Below, one piece after another: positions 29,223 through 37,635 of a stretch of DNA of 64,000 nucleotides. The notes beneath the pieces were generated by a model that saw nothing but the letters and a program-made list of their open reading frames with translations, did no database searches and had not been told where the DNA came from. Numbering within the stretch: the stretch's first letter is position 1; each line of letters starts with the position of its first letter. The translations under genes were made by a program, and so were the position numbers. The stretch comes from Paraburkholderia sp. (lineage in GTDB: Bacteria; Pseudomonadota; Gammaproteobacteria; Burkholderiales; Burkholderiaceae), in NCBI RefSeq assembly GCF_024281035.1, contig NZ_JAMXLH010000023.1, forward strand, positions 16,224-80,223, in the 5' to 3' direction.

Positions 29223-29900
29223 TTATCCAATGCGCGACCACTTCAGCAGTTTCGTCACGTCGCCCTTGATCTTCGACGGATCCGGGTGCGCCGGAAAACG
29301 CATCATCAGATTGCCGTTCGGATCGACGAGGTAGATGTGATCGGTGTCCTTCATCGCTTGCGCAGCGGGCAGCCATTGCGCAAGCGCCGCCGGATCGGCG
29401 CGCAGCATGCGCGTATCCGGGTACGCGGTTTTCAGCACCTGCGCGACCGGTGCGTCGTCGGTGCGCAGCCAGAGCGTCTCGACGCGCTCGCGCTCCGCGC
29501 CCTGCGTCGCGCGCACCTGGCGCATGAAATAAAGCTTGGTCGCGCACGGCTCGCCACACGCGCCGCCATCGACCGAAATCATCAGCCAGTGCCCGCGCAG
29601 TGATGCGAGCGGGACCGTCTGGCCGTCGTCGCCGGTCACGGTCAGCGCGTCGGGAATCGGGCGCTGCGGCTCGATAAGCGTGCCGTAGCTCGTCGTGCCG
29701 CCCTTCGGCTTGATCACGTAATACGCGAAGTACGAGATCGCAATGGGCGCCGCGCAGATCAGCGCGATCAGCCAAAACGTCCAGCGGCTCCCCCGCCGCG
29801 CGCTCGCCGCAGCGCCGTCCGGGCGCACGGGCGAGCCCGCCGCGCGAAGGGGCGCGGCGTCGCTGCCAGCCTGTGGCGAACGGGGGGTTTGTGTCGACAC
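29223..29900 (-). CDS. Membrane-anchored SCO-like protein
   Basis: 225 aa from GTG 29900, chosen because AGGAAGAGG lies just upstream. Residues 1-38 are cytoplasmic and low-complexity, 40-62 form one membrane segment, and the rest is a periplasmic thioredoxin-like domain with C115 and C119 (CGEPC), the SCO CxxxC spacing, and IYLVDPNGNLMMRFP. Found in oxidase clusters of Burkholderia relatives; probably oxidase assembly. More divergent than the SCO1 at 26517. Confidence 0.82.
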   Translation of the reverse strand: MSTQTPRSPQAGSDAAPLRAAGSPVRPDGAAASARRGSRWTFWLIALICAAPIAISYFAYYVIKPKGGTTSYGTLIEPQRPIPDALTVTGDDGQTVPLASLRGHWLMISVDGGACGEPCATKLYFMRQVRATQGAERERVETLWLRTDDAPVAQVLKTAYPDTRMLRADPAALAQWLPAAQAMKDTDHIYLVDPNGNLMMRFPAHPDPSKIKGDVTKLLKWSRIG

Positions 29901-30017
29901 TGCTCGAACCTCTTCCTTTTGTTGATGTGTTACGAACGCAGCGCGTATTTTCCTGGTCGGCCCGTGCAATCCGCGCCACGCGATATCAGCAGCGCGAATC
30001 ACCATTCCGACGAATCG

Positions 30018-30764
30018 TCAGGTCCCCTTCGCGGTCTGATCGCTACCCGCGCTGCGCGCTTTTGTCGCAGCGCGACGGCCCGCATAAAGGCCAAAAACAA
30101 GCGCTGCGGCAGCCATTCCCCACCACTGAAGCATGTAGCCATAGTTGCGGTCGACGTCGAAATTCGGCTGCGGCCAATCGCGCACGAGACCGTCTTTCGC
30201 CGCTGGCACAAAGGCTGTCTGCTGGATTACGAACGGCTGAAGCGGCAGTCCGATTTCCGTCGCGTACGATGTAACGTCGAGATTTTGCCGTATCTTTTGA
30301 TGCAGCGCAGAGTCTTCCGCTCCCAAATCATAGGCGCGTGTGGCATCCGCGCGCGCGATGCCCTCCACCTGGACCGGTCCGGAAGGCGTGTTGAAGGGCG
30401 CGATCACAGTGCGATCTTCATAGTTGCGCGGCAGCCAGCCCCGGTTCACGAGCACGTAGCCCCCGTCCTGCAGCTTGAGCGGCATCACGACGTAAAAGCC
30501 CGGCTGGTCGTTGTACGGCCGGTTGTCGAGGTACACGGTGAGCTCGGGCATGAACGTGCCGGTCGCGCGCATCCGGTGGAATTCGACTTGCTTGAGCGGC
30601 AGCGGCGTTGCGCCCACGGCGAGCGGCGGCGCCGATTCGTTGCTTTCGATGTGCGCTTGCAGTGCTTCCTTCTGATGCGCGCGATCGCGCTGCCAGAAGC
30701 CGAGCCGGATCGTCACGGCCATGACGAACATAATCAGCAATACGGGAACGAGTCGGATCTTCAT
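30018..30764 (-). CDS. SURF1-family cytochrome oxidase assembly protein
   Basis: 248 aa. Two terminal membrane segments (about 4-22 and 205-230) flank a periplasmic domain with LGFWQRDRAHQK, GYVLVNRGWLPR and NYGYMLQWWGMA, the SURF1 pattern. Helps insert heme A into subunit I. The start at 30764 (MKIRLVPVLLI) is at the first membrane helix; the longer frame begins in the intergenic region. Divergent from the small membrane gene at 30843. Confidence 0.93.
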   Translation of the reverse strand: MKIRLVPVLLIMFVMAVTIRLGFWQRDRAHQKEALQAHIESNESAPPLAVGATPLPLKQVEFHRMRATGTFMPELTVYLDNRPYNDQPGFYVVMPLKLQDGGYVLVNRGWLPRNYEDRTVIAPFNTPSGPVQVEGIARADATRAYDLGAEDSALHQKIRQNLDVTSYATEIGLPLQPFVIQQTAFVPAAKDGLVRDWPQPNFDVDRNYGYMLQWWGMAAAALVFGLYAGRRAATKARSAGSDQTAKGT

Positions 30765-30842
30765 CGCGCACGTTCCTCGCCAAAATCGATCGGCCGCCGT
30801 CCGCCAGCGCACGGTGACATAATGAAGCCATAGCTTTCAGGC

Positions 30843-31073
30843 ATGGCGGATTCCGTGAACTTCATGCACATCCTCGTTCCTATTGCGTTTGCATTGATCA
30901 TTGCGAGCTTGATCAGCGCACTTTACTTCATGATGCACGACCGCGGTCGCACCAAAAGGATGGTCTGGTCGCTCGCGACGCGCGTCGGGCTCTCCATCTC
31001 ACTCTTCCTCTTCATCCTTTTCGCGCACTGGATGGGCTGGATCCAGTCAACCGGCATTCCGTACGGCCGCTAG
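30843..31073 (+). CDS. Twin-transmembrane protein (DUF2909-like)
   Basis: 76 aa with two membrane helices (about 9-29 and 45-65) joined by a basic loop HDRGRTKRM, and HWMGWIQSTG at the end. A small protein that accompanies cytochrome oxidase clusters in betaproteobacteria; role unknown. It is the one plus-strand gene in the cluster. An internal ATG at 30864 (MHILVPIAFA) is an equally good start. Confidence 0.85.
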   Translation: MADSVNFMHILVPIAFALIIASLISALYFMMHDRGRTKRMVWSLATRVGLSISLFLFILFAHWMGWIQSTGIPYGR

Positions 31074-31125
31074 GATCGCCCATATCGCGCACGCGCGCGT
31101 GCATGTGTGGCCCACAAAGACAAAA

Positions 31126-31158
31126 CGCCGCGCCGACAAAGTCGGCCGCGGCGCGTCA
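31126..31158 (-). terminator. Terminator after ctaE
   Basis: CGCCGCGCCGAC pairs with GTCGGCCGCGGCG around AAA; reading leftward on the minus strand it is followed by TTTTGTCTTTG. Confidence 0.7.
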
Positions 31159-31186
31159 TCAGGTTCTTCTACTCTTATTCGGCTTC

Positions 31187-31221
31187 ACGCATGGCGCGGA
31201 TTCATCATCCGCGCCATGCGT
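31187..31221. other. 15 bp perfect inverted repeat
   Basis: ACGCATGGCGCGGAT (31187-31201) and ATCCGCGCCATGCGT (31207-31221) around a 5-base loop, between the twin-TM gene and the end of ctaE. A second strong hairpin next to the terminator at 31126; no T run. Confidence 0.7.
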
Positions 31222-31244
31222 AGCGTCGCTTTCGTCTATAGCCT

Positions 31245-32102
31245 CTACAGCCAGTACACGACGATGTACAGGCCGAGCCACACGACGTCGACGAAGTGCC
31301 AATACCACGCCGCGCCTTCGAATGCGAAGTGATGCTCGGACGTGAAGTGGCCGCGAATCAGCCGGATCATCACCACAGTCAGCATCGTGCCGCCGAGAAA
31401 CACGTGAAAGCCGTGGAAGCCGGTCAGCAGGAAGAACGTCGAGCCATAAATGCCCGACGCCAGCGTGAGATTCAATTCGGTGTAGGCGTGAATGTATTCG
31501 AATGCCTGCAGGCAGAGGAAGCTCAAGCCCAGCACGATCGTCCCGGCGAGCCAGGCGATGGCCTTGGTGCGATGATTCTCGCGCAGCGCGTGGTGCGCGA
31601 CGGTGAGCGTCGCGCCCGACGAGAGCAGCAGCGCCGTGTTGATCGTCGGCACCGGCCACGGCGTCATCGAGCGGAACTGCGAGACCAGCTCGCCCGGTCC
31701 CGTGTTCGGCCACACGGCCGTGAAGTCCGGCCAGATCAGTTTGTAGTCGAGGCTGCCGAGCTGATGCAGCGCAATCGCGCGCGCGTAGAAGAGCGCGCCG
31801 AAGAATGCGCCGAAGAACATCACCTCGGAAAAAATGAACCAGCTCATGCTCCAGCGGTACGACGCGTCGACGCGCTTGCCGTACATGCCGCCTTCCGATT
31901 CGGCGATGGCGTCGCCGAACCAGTGCCACAGCGTGAAGAGCACCCAGAGCAGGCCAATCGCCACTCCGATCGGCCCCCAGGACTCGCCGTTGATCCACGA
32001 GGCGAGCGACGCGAGCATGACGAGAAGGCCGATGGACGCGCTGATCGGATGCCGCGACGGGTGCGGAATGAAGTAGTACGGGCTATCGTTTTGGCCGCTC
32101 AT
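31245..32102 (-). CDS. ctaE: Cytochrome c oxidase subunit III
   Basis: 285 aa from MSGQNDSPYYFIPHPSRHPI; seven membrane segments. SWFIFSEVMFFGAFFGALFY with the conserved glutamate, HHALRENH, and HFVDVVWLGLYIVVYWL at the C-terminus are standard for subunit III. Structural subunit of the aa3-type proton-pumping oxidase in the inner membrane. The longer frame upstream is non-coding. Confidence 0.97.
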   Translation of the reverse strand: MSGQNDSPYYFIPHPSRHPISASIGLLVMLASLASWINGESWGPIGVAIGLLWVLFTLWHWFGDAIAESEGGMYGKRVDASYRWSMSWFIFSEVMFFGAFFGALFYARAIALHQLGSLDYKLIWPDFTAVWPNTGPGELVSQFRSMTPWPVPTINTALLLSSGATLTVAHHALRENHRTKAIAWLAGTIVLGLSFLCLQAFEYIHAYTELNLTLASGIYGSTFFLLTGFHGFHVFLGGTMLTVVMIRLIRGHFTSEHHFAFEGAAWYWHFVDVVWLGLYIVVYWL

Positions 32103-32184
32103 ACCTGATTCTCCAATTTCCAGTTGCTCCGTAAATATTCCGGCTTTCTGTCTTCGCCATGCCTTCGTGCGGCCTGCAGTGCGC

Positions 32185-32214
32185 AACATCAGGCAACGTC
32201 GGGCGACGTCGGGC
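32185..32214 (+). repeat. 10 bp tandem repeat, three units
   Basis: AACATCAGGC, AACGTCGGGC, GACGTCGGGC between ctaE and the DUF2970 gene. Confidence 0.7.
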
Positions 32215-32225
32215 GTCTTCGCTCG

Positions 32226-32465
32226 CTACCCCGCCACGGCGTGCACGACCAGCAGCAGCACACCGACGAAGATAGCCGCGCCGAGGATCCCGGCAATGAT
32301 CAGCGCGAGCGGGTGAAGCTGCGCCGCGTCGGACTCGAGATCCGCACGCTTGCGCACGCCCATGAACGACCACGCAACCGCCTTGAAAAGCTGCAGCGCG
32401 CCGCTCTTCTTCTTCCCTGCGCCGCCATCTCCGTTCGTACCGCCGTTCATGGGCGTCGTCTCCAT
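32226..32465 (-). CDS. DUF2970 single-helix membrane protein
   Basis: 79 aa: a glycine/lysine-rich N-terminus, ALQLFKAVAWSFMGVRKR, and one C-terminal membrane helix (about 54-77). DUF2970 proteins occur between ctaG and ctaE in betaproteobacterial oxidase clusters; an accessory or assembly role is inferred from position only. Confidence 0.85.
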   Translation of the reverse strand: METTPMNGGTNGDGGAGKKKSGALQLFKAVAWSFMGVRKRADLESDAAQLHPLALIIAGILGAAIFVGVLLLVVHAVAG

Positions 32466-32467
32466 AC

Positions 32468-32517
32468 GCCGTGTTATGCCGTGTTGTGCCGCGTTGTACC
32501 GTGTTGCACCGTGAACA
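32468..32517 (+). repeat. 10 bp tandem repeat, five units
   Basis: GCCGTGTTAT, GCCGTGTTGT, GCCGCGTTGT, ACCGTGTTGC, ACCGTGAACA in the ctaG-DUF2970 gap. Confidence 0.8.
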
Positions 32518-32531
32518 TCGCCCTGCCTGCC

Positions 32532-33125
32532 TTACGTGCCGGCACCGGTTCTCTGTGCCGCTGGCGGCGTGTTCGCCGCCGTCGGCGTATTCAATTCGAA
32601 GAACGTATACGACAGCGTGATCGTCTTCACGTCTTTTGGCAATTTCGGATCGATCACGAACACCACCGGCATGCGCCGCGATTCGCCCGCCTTCAGCGTC
32701 TGCTGCGTGAAGCAAAAGCACTCGATCTTGCGGAAGTACTCGGTCGCCTGCTTCGGTGCGTAGCTCGGGATCGCCTGTGCGTTCACCGTGCGCCCTTCGT
32801 TATTCGACAAGTCGTACATCACGGTCATCACTTCGCCCGGATGCACGTCGAGGTTCGACTGCTCCGGCTTGAAGGCGAGCAACCCGTGCGCGTTCGCGTC
32901 GAACTCGACCGATACCGTGCGCGTCGTGTCCACCTGCATGTTGCGCGCGTCGCGCTCGGTGGCGTCGCGCTGCACGAGGTTGTTGACGCCCGTGATCTGG
33001 CAGATCGCCCGATACATCGGCACGAGCGCGAAGCCGAAGCCAAACATCAGGATCGCCACGATCACGAGCTTGATGAGCATCGAACGGTTGAAGGCGCGGT
33101 CGCTGCGCGTTGGTTGCGTGGGCAT
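32532..33125 (-). CDS. ctaG: Cytochrome c oxidase assembly protein CtaG/Cox11
   Basis: 197 aa. One N-terminal membrane helix (about 20-40) then a periplasmic immunoglobulin-like domain with the copper motif CFCFTQQTLKAGE. Delivers copper to the CuB site of subunit I. Start MPTQPTRSDRAFN at 33125. Between the small assembly gene and DUF2970. Confidence 0.95.
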   Translation of the reverse strand: MPTQPTRSDRAFNRSMLIKLVIVAILMFGFGFALVPMYRAICQITGVNNLVQRDATERDARNMQVDTTRTVSVEFDANAHGLLAFKPEQSNLDVHPGEVMTVMYDLSNNEGRTVNAQAIPSYAPKQATEYFRKIECFCFTQQTLKAGESRRMPVVFVIDPKLPKDVKTITLSYTFFELNTPTAANTPPAAQRTGAGT

Positions 33126-33162
33126 CGGACTACCTCTTACGTTCCTCGCAGGACGCACCGGC

Positions 33163-33303
33163 TCAATGGCCGCCGAAGTACACCTGCTTGACGATGGCGC
33201 TCACAAAAAAGACGACGACGACGGCGAGCAGGATCAGGCCGAGTCGCAGATTGCCCGCGCGGATTTGCCCGGGCGTTCGCCTTTTTTGTGAATTCCGGTT
33301 CAT
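33163..33303 (-). CDS. Cytochrome oxidase small assembly protein
   Basis: 46 aa: basic N-terminus MNRNSQKRRTPGQIRAG and one membrane helix (about 22-40), ending VKQVYFGGH. Such short proteins are found between ctaD and ctaG in Burkholderia-type clusters. The open frame continues upstream but without recognisable content, and no strong ribosome site is visible, so the start is tentative. Confidence 0.75.
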   Translation of the reverse strand: MNRNSQKRRTPGQIRAGNLRLGLILLAVVVVFFVSAIVKQVYFGGH

Positions 33304-33428
33304 GCGTGTTTGACTGCTCGCTGCAAATGGCGCCGCGTTGTTTTCTTTTCGACGCTTCCTGTTGTTCTTCCCCGGCTGCGCTCGCCGCGCGTACACAGCC
33401 GGGTGTTCGGGCATTGCCCGTTGACGGA

Positions 33429-35039
33429 TTACTCGACCGTCGGCGGATTCTCGAACGTGTGAAACGGAGCCGGGCTCGGCACGGTCCATTCGAGGCCCGT
33501 TGCGCCGTCCCACGGCTTATCCGGCGCCGGTTCCAGCTCGCCGCCGCCGCGATAGGCGGGCAGCACCACCGCGAACAGGAAATACACCTGGGAAAGCCCG
33601 AAACCGAATGCGCCGATCGTGATCACCTGGTTCCAGTCGGTGAACTGCGCCGGATAGTCCGCATAGCGGCGCGGCATCCCGGCGAGGCCGACGAAGTGCA
33701 TCGGCAGGAACGCGAGGTTGAAGAAGATCAGCGAGCACCAGAAATGGATCTTGCCGCGCGTTTCGTTGTACATCCAGCCGGTCCATTTTGGCGACCAGTA
33801 GTACCACCCGGAGAAGAGCGCGAAGAGCGATCCCGCCACCAGCACGTAGTGGAAGTGCGCGACGACGAAGTAGGTGCCGTGATACTGGATGTCGAGCGGC
33901 GCCATCGCCAGCATGAGGCCCGAGAGGCCGCCGAACGTGAACACGAGCAGGAAGCCGATCGCGAACAGCATCGGCGTTTCGAAGCTGAGCGAGCCGCGCC
34001 ACATCGTGGCGACCCAGTTGAACACCTTCACGCCGGTCGGCACGGCGATCAGCATCGTGGCGTACATGAAGAACAGTTGGCCCGTCACCGGCATGCCGGT
34101 CGCGAACATGTGGTGCGCCCAGACCATGAACGAGAGAATCGCGATCGATGCCGTGGCGTAGACCATCGAGCTATAGCCGAACAGCGGCTTGCGCGCGAAC
34201 GCCGGAATCACCTGCGAGATGATCCCGAACGCCGGCAGGATCATGATGTAGACCTCGGGATGGCCGAAGAACCAGAAAATGTGCTGGTACATCACCGGAT
34301 CGCCGCCGCCCGCCGCATTGAAGAAGCTCGTGCCGAAGTGGCGATCGAAGAGGAGCATCGTGATCGCGCCCGCGAGCACCGGCATCACGGCGATCAGCAG
34401 GTACGCGGTGATGAGCCATGTCCACGCGAACATCGGCATCTTCATGAGCGTCATGCCCGGCGCGCGCAGGTTCAGGATCGTCACGATGATGTTGATGCTG
34501 CCCATGATCGACGAGGCGCCCATGATGTGCACCGCGAAGATCGCGAAGTCCATGCCCGGGCCCATCTGCGTCGAGAGCGGCGCGTAGAGCGTCCAGCCCG
34601 CGGCGGTCGCGCCGCCCGGCGCGAAAAACGAACCGACGAGCAGACACGCGGCGGCAGGCAGGAGCCAGAAGCTGAAGTTGTTCATGCGCGCGAACGCCAT
34701 GTCCGACGCGCCGATCTGCAGCGGCACCATCCAGTTCGCGAAGCCGACGAACGCCGGCATGATTGCGCCGAACACCATGATGAGGCCGTGCATGGTGGTG
34801 AGCTGGTTGAAGAACTCGGGCCGCATGATCTGCAGGCCCGGTTCGAACAGCTCGGAGCGGATGGCGAGCGCCATCACGCCGCCGGACAGGAACATCGTGA
34901 ACGAGAAGATCAGATACAGCGTCCCGATGTCCTTGTGGTTGGTCGCGAACAGCCAGCGTCGCCAGCCGTGGGGCGTCGCGTGCGCATGGTCGCCGTGAAC
35001 GTGACCGTGGCCCGCGACATCGTGTCCAATACTAGACAT
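33429..35039 (-). CDS. ctaD: Cytochrome c oxidase subunit I
   Basis: 536 aa heme-copper oxidase core. A histidine-rich N-terminus (HGHVHGDHAHATPHG), TNHKDIGTLYLIFSF, HGLIMVFGAIMP (heme a ligand), WFFGHPEVYIMILPAFG (CuB histidine and cross-linked tyrosine), and HGTYFVVAHFHYVLV (heme a3/a ligands) are all present; the K- and D-channel pattern is that of an A-type oxidase. Twelve membrane segments. Follows ctaC by 46 bp. Confidence 0.98.
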   Translation of the reverse strand: MSSIGHDVAGHGHVHGDHAHATPHGWRRWLFATNHKDIGTLYLIFSFTMFLSGGVMALAIRSELFEPGLQIMRPEFFNQLTTMHGLIMVFGAIMPAFVGFANWMVPLQIGASDMAFARMNNFSFWLLPAAACLLVGSFFAPGGATAAGWTLYAPLSTQMGPGMDFAIFAVHIMGASSIMGSINIIVTILNLRAPGMTLMKMPMFAWTWLITAYLLIAVMPVLAGAITMLLFDRHFGTSFFNAAGGGDPVMYQHIFWFFGHPEVYIMILPAFGIISQVIPAFARKPLFGYSSMVYATASIAILSFMVWAHHMFATGMPVTGQLFFMYATMLIAVPTGVKVFNWVATMWRGSLSFETPMLFAIGFLLVFTFGGLSGLMLAMAPLDIQYHGTYFVVAHFHYVLVAGSLFALFSGWYYWSPKWTGWMYNETRGKIHFWCSLIFFNLAFLPMHFVGLAGMPRRYADYPAQFTDWNQVITIGAFGFGLSQVYFLFAVVLPAYRGGGELEPAPDKPWDGATGLEWTVPSPAPFHTFENPPTVE

Positions 35040-35085
35040 GACTTCCTCCTGGATCGAATGCTGCGTTGCGTACCGGGTCGACCGC

Positions 35086-36765
35086 TCAGGCTGCCGCGTT
35101 GATCTCTACACGTCGCGCTTCCTTGGCATTGCCGCCACCAGTGACAGTTTCCGGCTTCTTGAGAATGATGTGATCGTCGGCGATGCCCGCGGCCTTCAGC
35201 GCGTCGCGTACCGCTTGTGCACGATGCTTTGCGAGTTCCTCGTTTGCGTGGGCGTTGCCGCTCGCGTCGGTGTAGCCCGAGAGCGTGAACTTCGCCTCCG
35301 GGTGAGCCTTCGCGTAGTCGGCGGCCGCCGCAATCGCGTCCTTCGCATCGGCAGGCAGCGTGCTCTTGCCGATGTCGAAATAGATGCTGGCCGGCAGCGA
35401 TGCGCTCGCCTGCGCCGCGCCCGATGCCGCGACGGCGCCGCCTGCACCGCTTGTGCCGCCTGCGCCATTTGCACCGCTTGTGCCGCTCACCGCCGCGCCG
35501 CTCGCAGCCTCCGCGCCCGAGGCCGCCGCCGCAGTCCCGGCACCCGCAGCGCCCGCGTCGGCCGTATGGTCGCCGCCTTCGGGCAGCTTGCCGTTGCGCG
35601 CATCGGCAACCTGACGCGGCTGCAGAATGTCGCCTGTGTGATTACCCCACGAATTGCGCTCGAAGGTGATGACCGAAGCGATCTCGACGTCGTTGAGCAC
35701 CGGCCCCCACGTGGGCATCGCATTCTTGCCGTGCAGCACGAGGCTCACGTGCGCGCCGACCGGACCGTTCGCGACCTTGCTGCCGTCGAGCGCCGGGAAT
35801 GCACCCGCGCCCTTGCCGGTCGGCTGGTGGCAAACCGCGCAATTCGACATGTACACCTTCTCGCCGCGCTCCTTCAGTTCGGCGAGCGTGTAGGTCCGGT
35901 TGGGATCGTCGGCGGCGGACGCCATCTTCGCCTTCTGCGTCTCAACCCATTTCGCGTAGTCGTCCTGCGAGAGAACCTCGACGACGACCGGCATGAACGC
36001 GTGTTCCTTGCCGCACAGTTCCGTGCAGAAACCGCGATAGGTGCCGGTCTTGATGGCCTTGAACCACGTGTCGCGCACGAAGCCCGGAATCGCATCCTGC
36101 TTCACGCCGAAGGCGGGCACGTACCACGAGTGCACGACGTCGTTCGCGGTGGTGATGATGCGGATCTTCTTGTCGACCGGGACGACGAGCGGATTGTCGA
36201 CTTCCTGCAGATAGGTGTCGCTGATCGGCATCTGGCCGTTCACTTCCTCACGCGGCGTGCTGAGCGTCGACAGATAGCTGATGCCTTCGCCCTGCCCCTT
36301 CACGTAGTCGTAGCCCCACTTCCACTGGTAGCCGGTGACCTTGATCGTGATGTCGGCGTTGGACGTGTCCTTCATCGCGACGACGGCCTTGGTCGCGGGC
36401 AGCGCCATCAGCACGACGATGACGAACGGCACGACGGTCCAGAGGATTTCGACGGTGGTGCTTTCGTGGAAGTGCGCGGCCTGATGGCCCTTCGATTTTC
36501 GATGCGCAAAGATCGAATAGAACATGACGCCGAACACACCGACAAAAATCACGGTGCACAGGATCAGCATCGTTGTATGGAGGTTGTAGAGTTGCTCCGC
36601 GATTTTTGTCACGGGCGGCTGCAGATTGATCTGGTTGACCCGCGGGCCGCCGGGACTGTCGCCCACCGCTTGGGCCGCGCCAGCGAACAGGAGTCCGCAG
36701 GATGCCAGCACGCCCGAAAGGGTTCGCTTGATTGTTTTCATCGCTTCCTTACCCATATTTTCCAT
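35086..36765 (-). CDS. ctaC: Cytochrome c oxidase subunit II fused to cytochrome c and an OmpA-like domain
   Basis: 559 aa. Signal peptide (about 1-33), two membrane helices (60-87 and 103-128), and CuA domain with ligands H212, C247, E249, C251, H255, M258. Then a class I cytochrome c (about 290-375) with CAVCH (309-313), as in caa3 oxidases. After a long Ala/Gly/Ser linker (400-455) comes an OmpA/MotB-like domain (458-559) with SGYTDASGNAHANEELAKHR and RRVEI. That tail could hold the oxidase to peptidoglycan. Start MENMGKEAM has GAGG six bases upstream. Confidence 0.95.
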   Translation of the reverse strand: MENMGKEAMKTIKRTLSGVLASCGLLFAGAAQAVGDSPGGPRVNQINLQPPVTKIAEQLYNLHTTMLILCTVIFVGVFGVMFYSIFAHRKSKGHQAAHFHESTTVEILWTVVPFVIVVLMALPATKAVVAMKDTSNADITIKVTGYQWKWGYDYVKGQGEGISYLSTLSTPREEVNGQMPISDTYLQEVDNPLVVPVDKKIRIITTANDVVHSWYVPAFGVKQDAIPGFVRDTWFKAIKTGTYRGFCTELCGKEHAFMPVVVEVLSQDDYAKWVETQKAKMASAADDPNRTYTLAELKERGEKVYMSNCAVCHQPTGKGAGAFPALDGSKVANGPVGAHVSLVLHGKNAMPTWGPVLNDVEIASVITFERNSWGNHTGDILQPRQVADARNGKLPEGGDHTADAGAAGAGTAAAASGAEAASGAAVSGTSGANGAGGTSGAGGAVAASGAAQASASLPASIYFDIGKSTLPADAKDAIAAAADYAKAHPEAKFTLSGYTDASGNAHANEELAKHRAQAVRDALKAAGIADDHIILKKPETVTGGGNAKEARRVEINAAA

Positions 36766-36855
36766 TCCAACCCTCGACCCCGCAGGAAGGTTTCGCATCG
36801 TGCGCACGGACGGCGGCCAGGCACCCAGGCAAATCCCTGGGATGAAATGCACCGC

Positions 36856-37331
36856 TCAGGCGCCGCACGCGAGCCACACGCGCAGTTCCCGCGCGAACTG
36901 CGCACGCCGATACTGCGGCAAATGCAACCCGACAGCGACCGACTGGCCGCGGGACACGAGACGCACCGGATCGCGAAGCATCACGCCCGGCTCGACCCGG
37001 ACCCAGCGGGGATTGAATTCGAACTGGGAGCGCAGATCCGCGCTTACCTGTTCGATCACCAGCCGGTTCGGATACAGCCTGATTCGTTCGTAATCGACAG
37101 CATGGCGCGCATAGACGGCAAAGGCGCACCCCACCACCAACAGATCGAGCCAGTGAACGGCAACACCAGCCAGGCACCGTAGATCAACAGCAGGACGGCA
37201 ATTGCGATGGATACGAATGCCAGAGAAGCATAGAAGCACATGAATTGCCTGGGGGAGAGCGAGCAGTTGCGCTTCATGGTCCAGTCCTTCAGGACCGGCT
37301 CCGGACTCGCCAGCAGATCGGACGTCTGCAT
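36856..37331 (-). pseudogene. DUF2244 membrane protein gene with a frameshift
   Basis: The N-terminal half (MQTSDLLASPEPVLKDW, NCSLSPRQ, a membrane helix, GAWLVLPFTG) reads in one frame to about 37152; the C-terminal half (DLLVVGCAFAVYARHA, DYERIRLYPNRLVIEQ, through WLACGA) reads in another. Adding one base at ACTGG-CTCGAT would restore a 158-residue DUF2244 protein with both membrane helices. Either a true single-base loss, a sequencing error, or programmed frameshifting. It sits just upstream of ctaC in the same direction. Confidence 0.8.
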
Positions 37332-37466
37332 CGCTGTCTCCCGCCCCCAGCACTGCAACAACCTCAGACTATCGCTGCCCGGCGCCTCGCACAACCTCGC
37401 ACAACTCTGTAGGCATCGGTACCGCACGCATTGGAATTGGTGCACCTTTGCGCGACAAACTGACGC

Positions 37467-37494
37467 ATTATAACGCGAACACCTGTGTCAGCAA
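37467..37494 (-). promoter_or_regulatory. Possible promoter of the DUF2244-cta run
   Basis: Minus strand TTGCTG (37494-37489), 16 bp spacer, perfect TATAAT (37472-37467), about 130 bases before the DUF2244 start. Confidence 0.5.
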
Positions 37495-37608
37495 GGCAAC
37501 CTTGATATCCGTCAAACCCTTGCCAGTCAAGGATCTTCGGGCTTTTAACCGATTCTTTTGAAGGCTGTTCAGCCGGGATTCCCGGGCGCGGCAAAGGCCG
37601 CGCGATCG

Positions 37609-37635
37609 CTTCAGTGGTTTCAGTAGCTTCAGCGG
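37609..37635 (+). repeat. 9 bp tandem repeat, three units
   Basis: CTTCAGTGG, TTTCAGTAG, CTTCAGCGG, overlapping the last codons of bioC. Confidence 0.6.

Noticed and set aside
33288..35102. A 604-codon plus-strand frame opposite ctaD
   Set aside because: Arg/His/Glu-rich antisense shadow of the subunit I gene; no ribosome site or domain.
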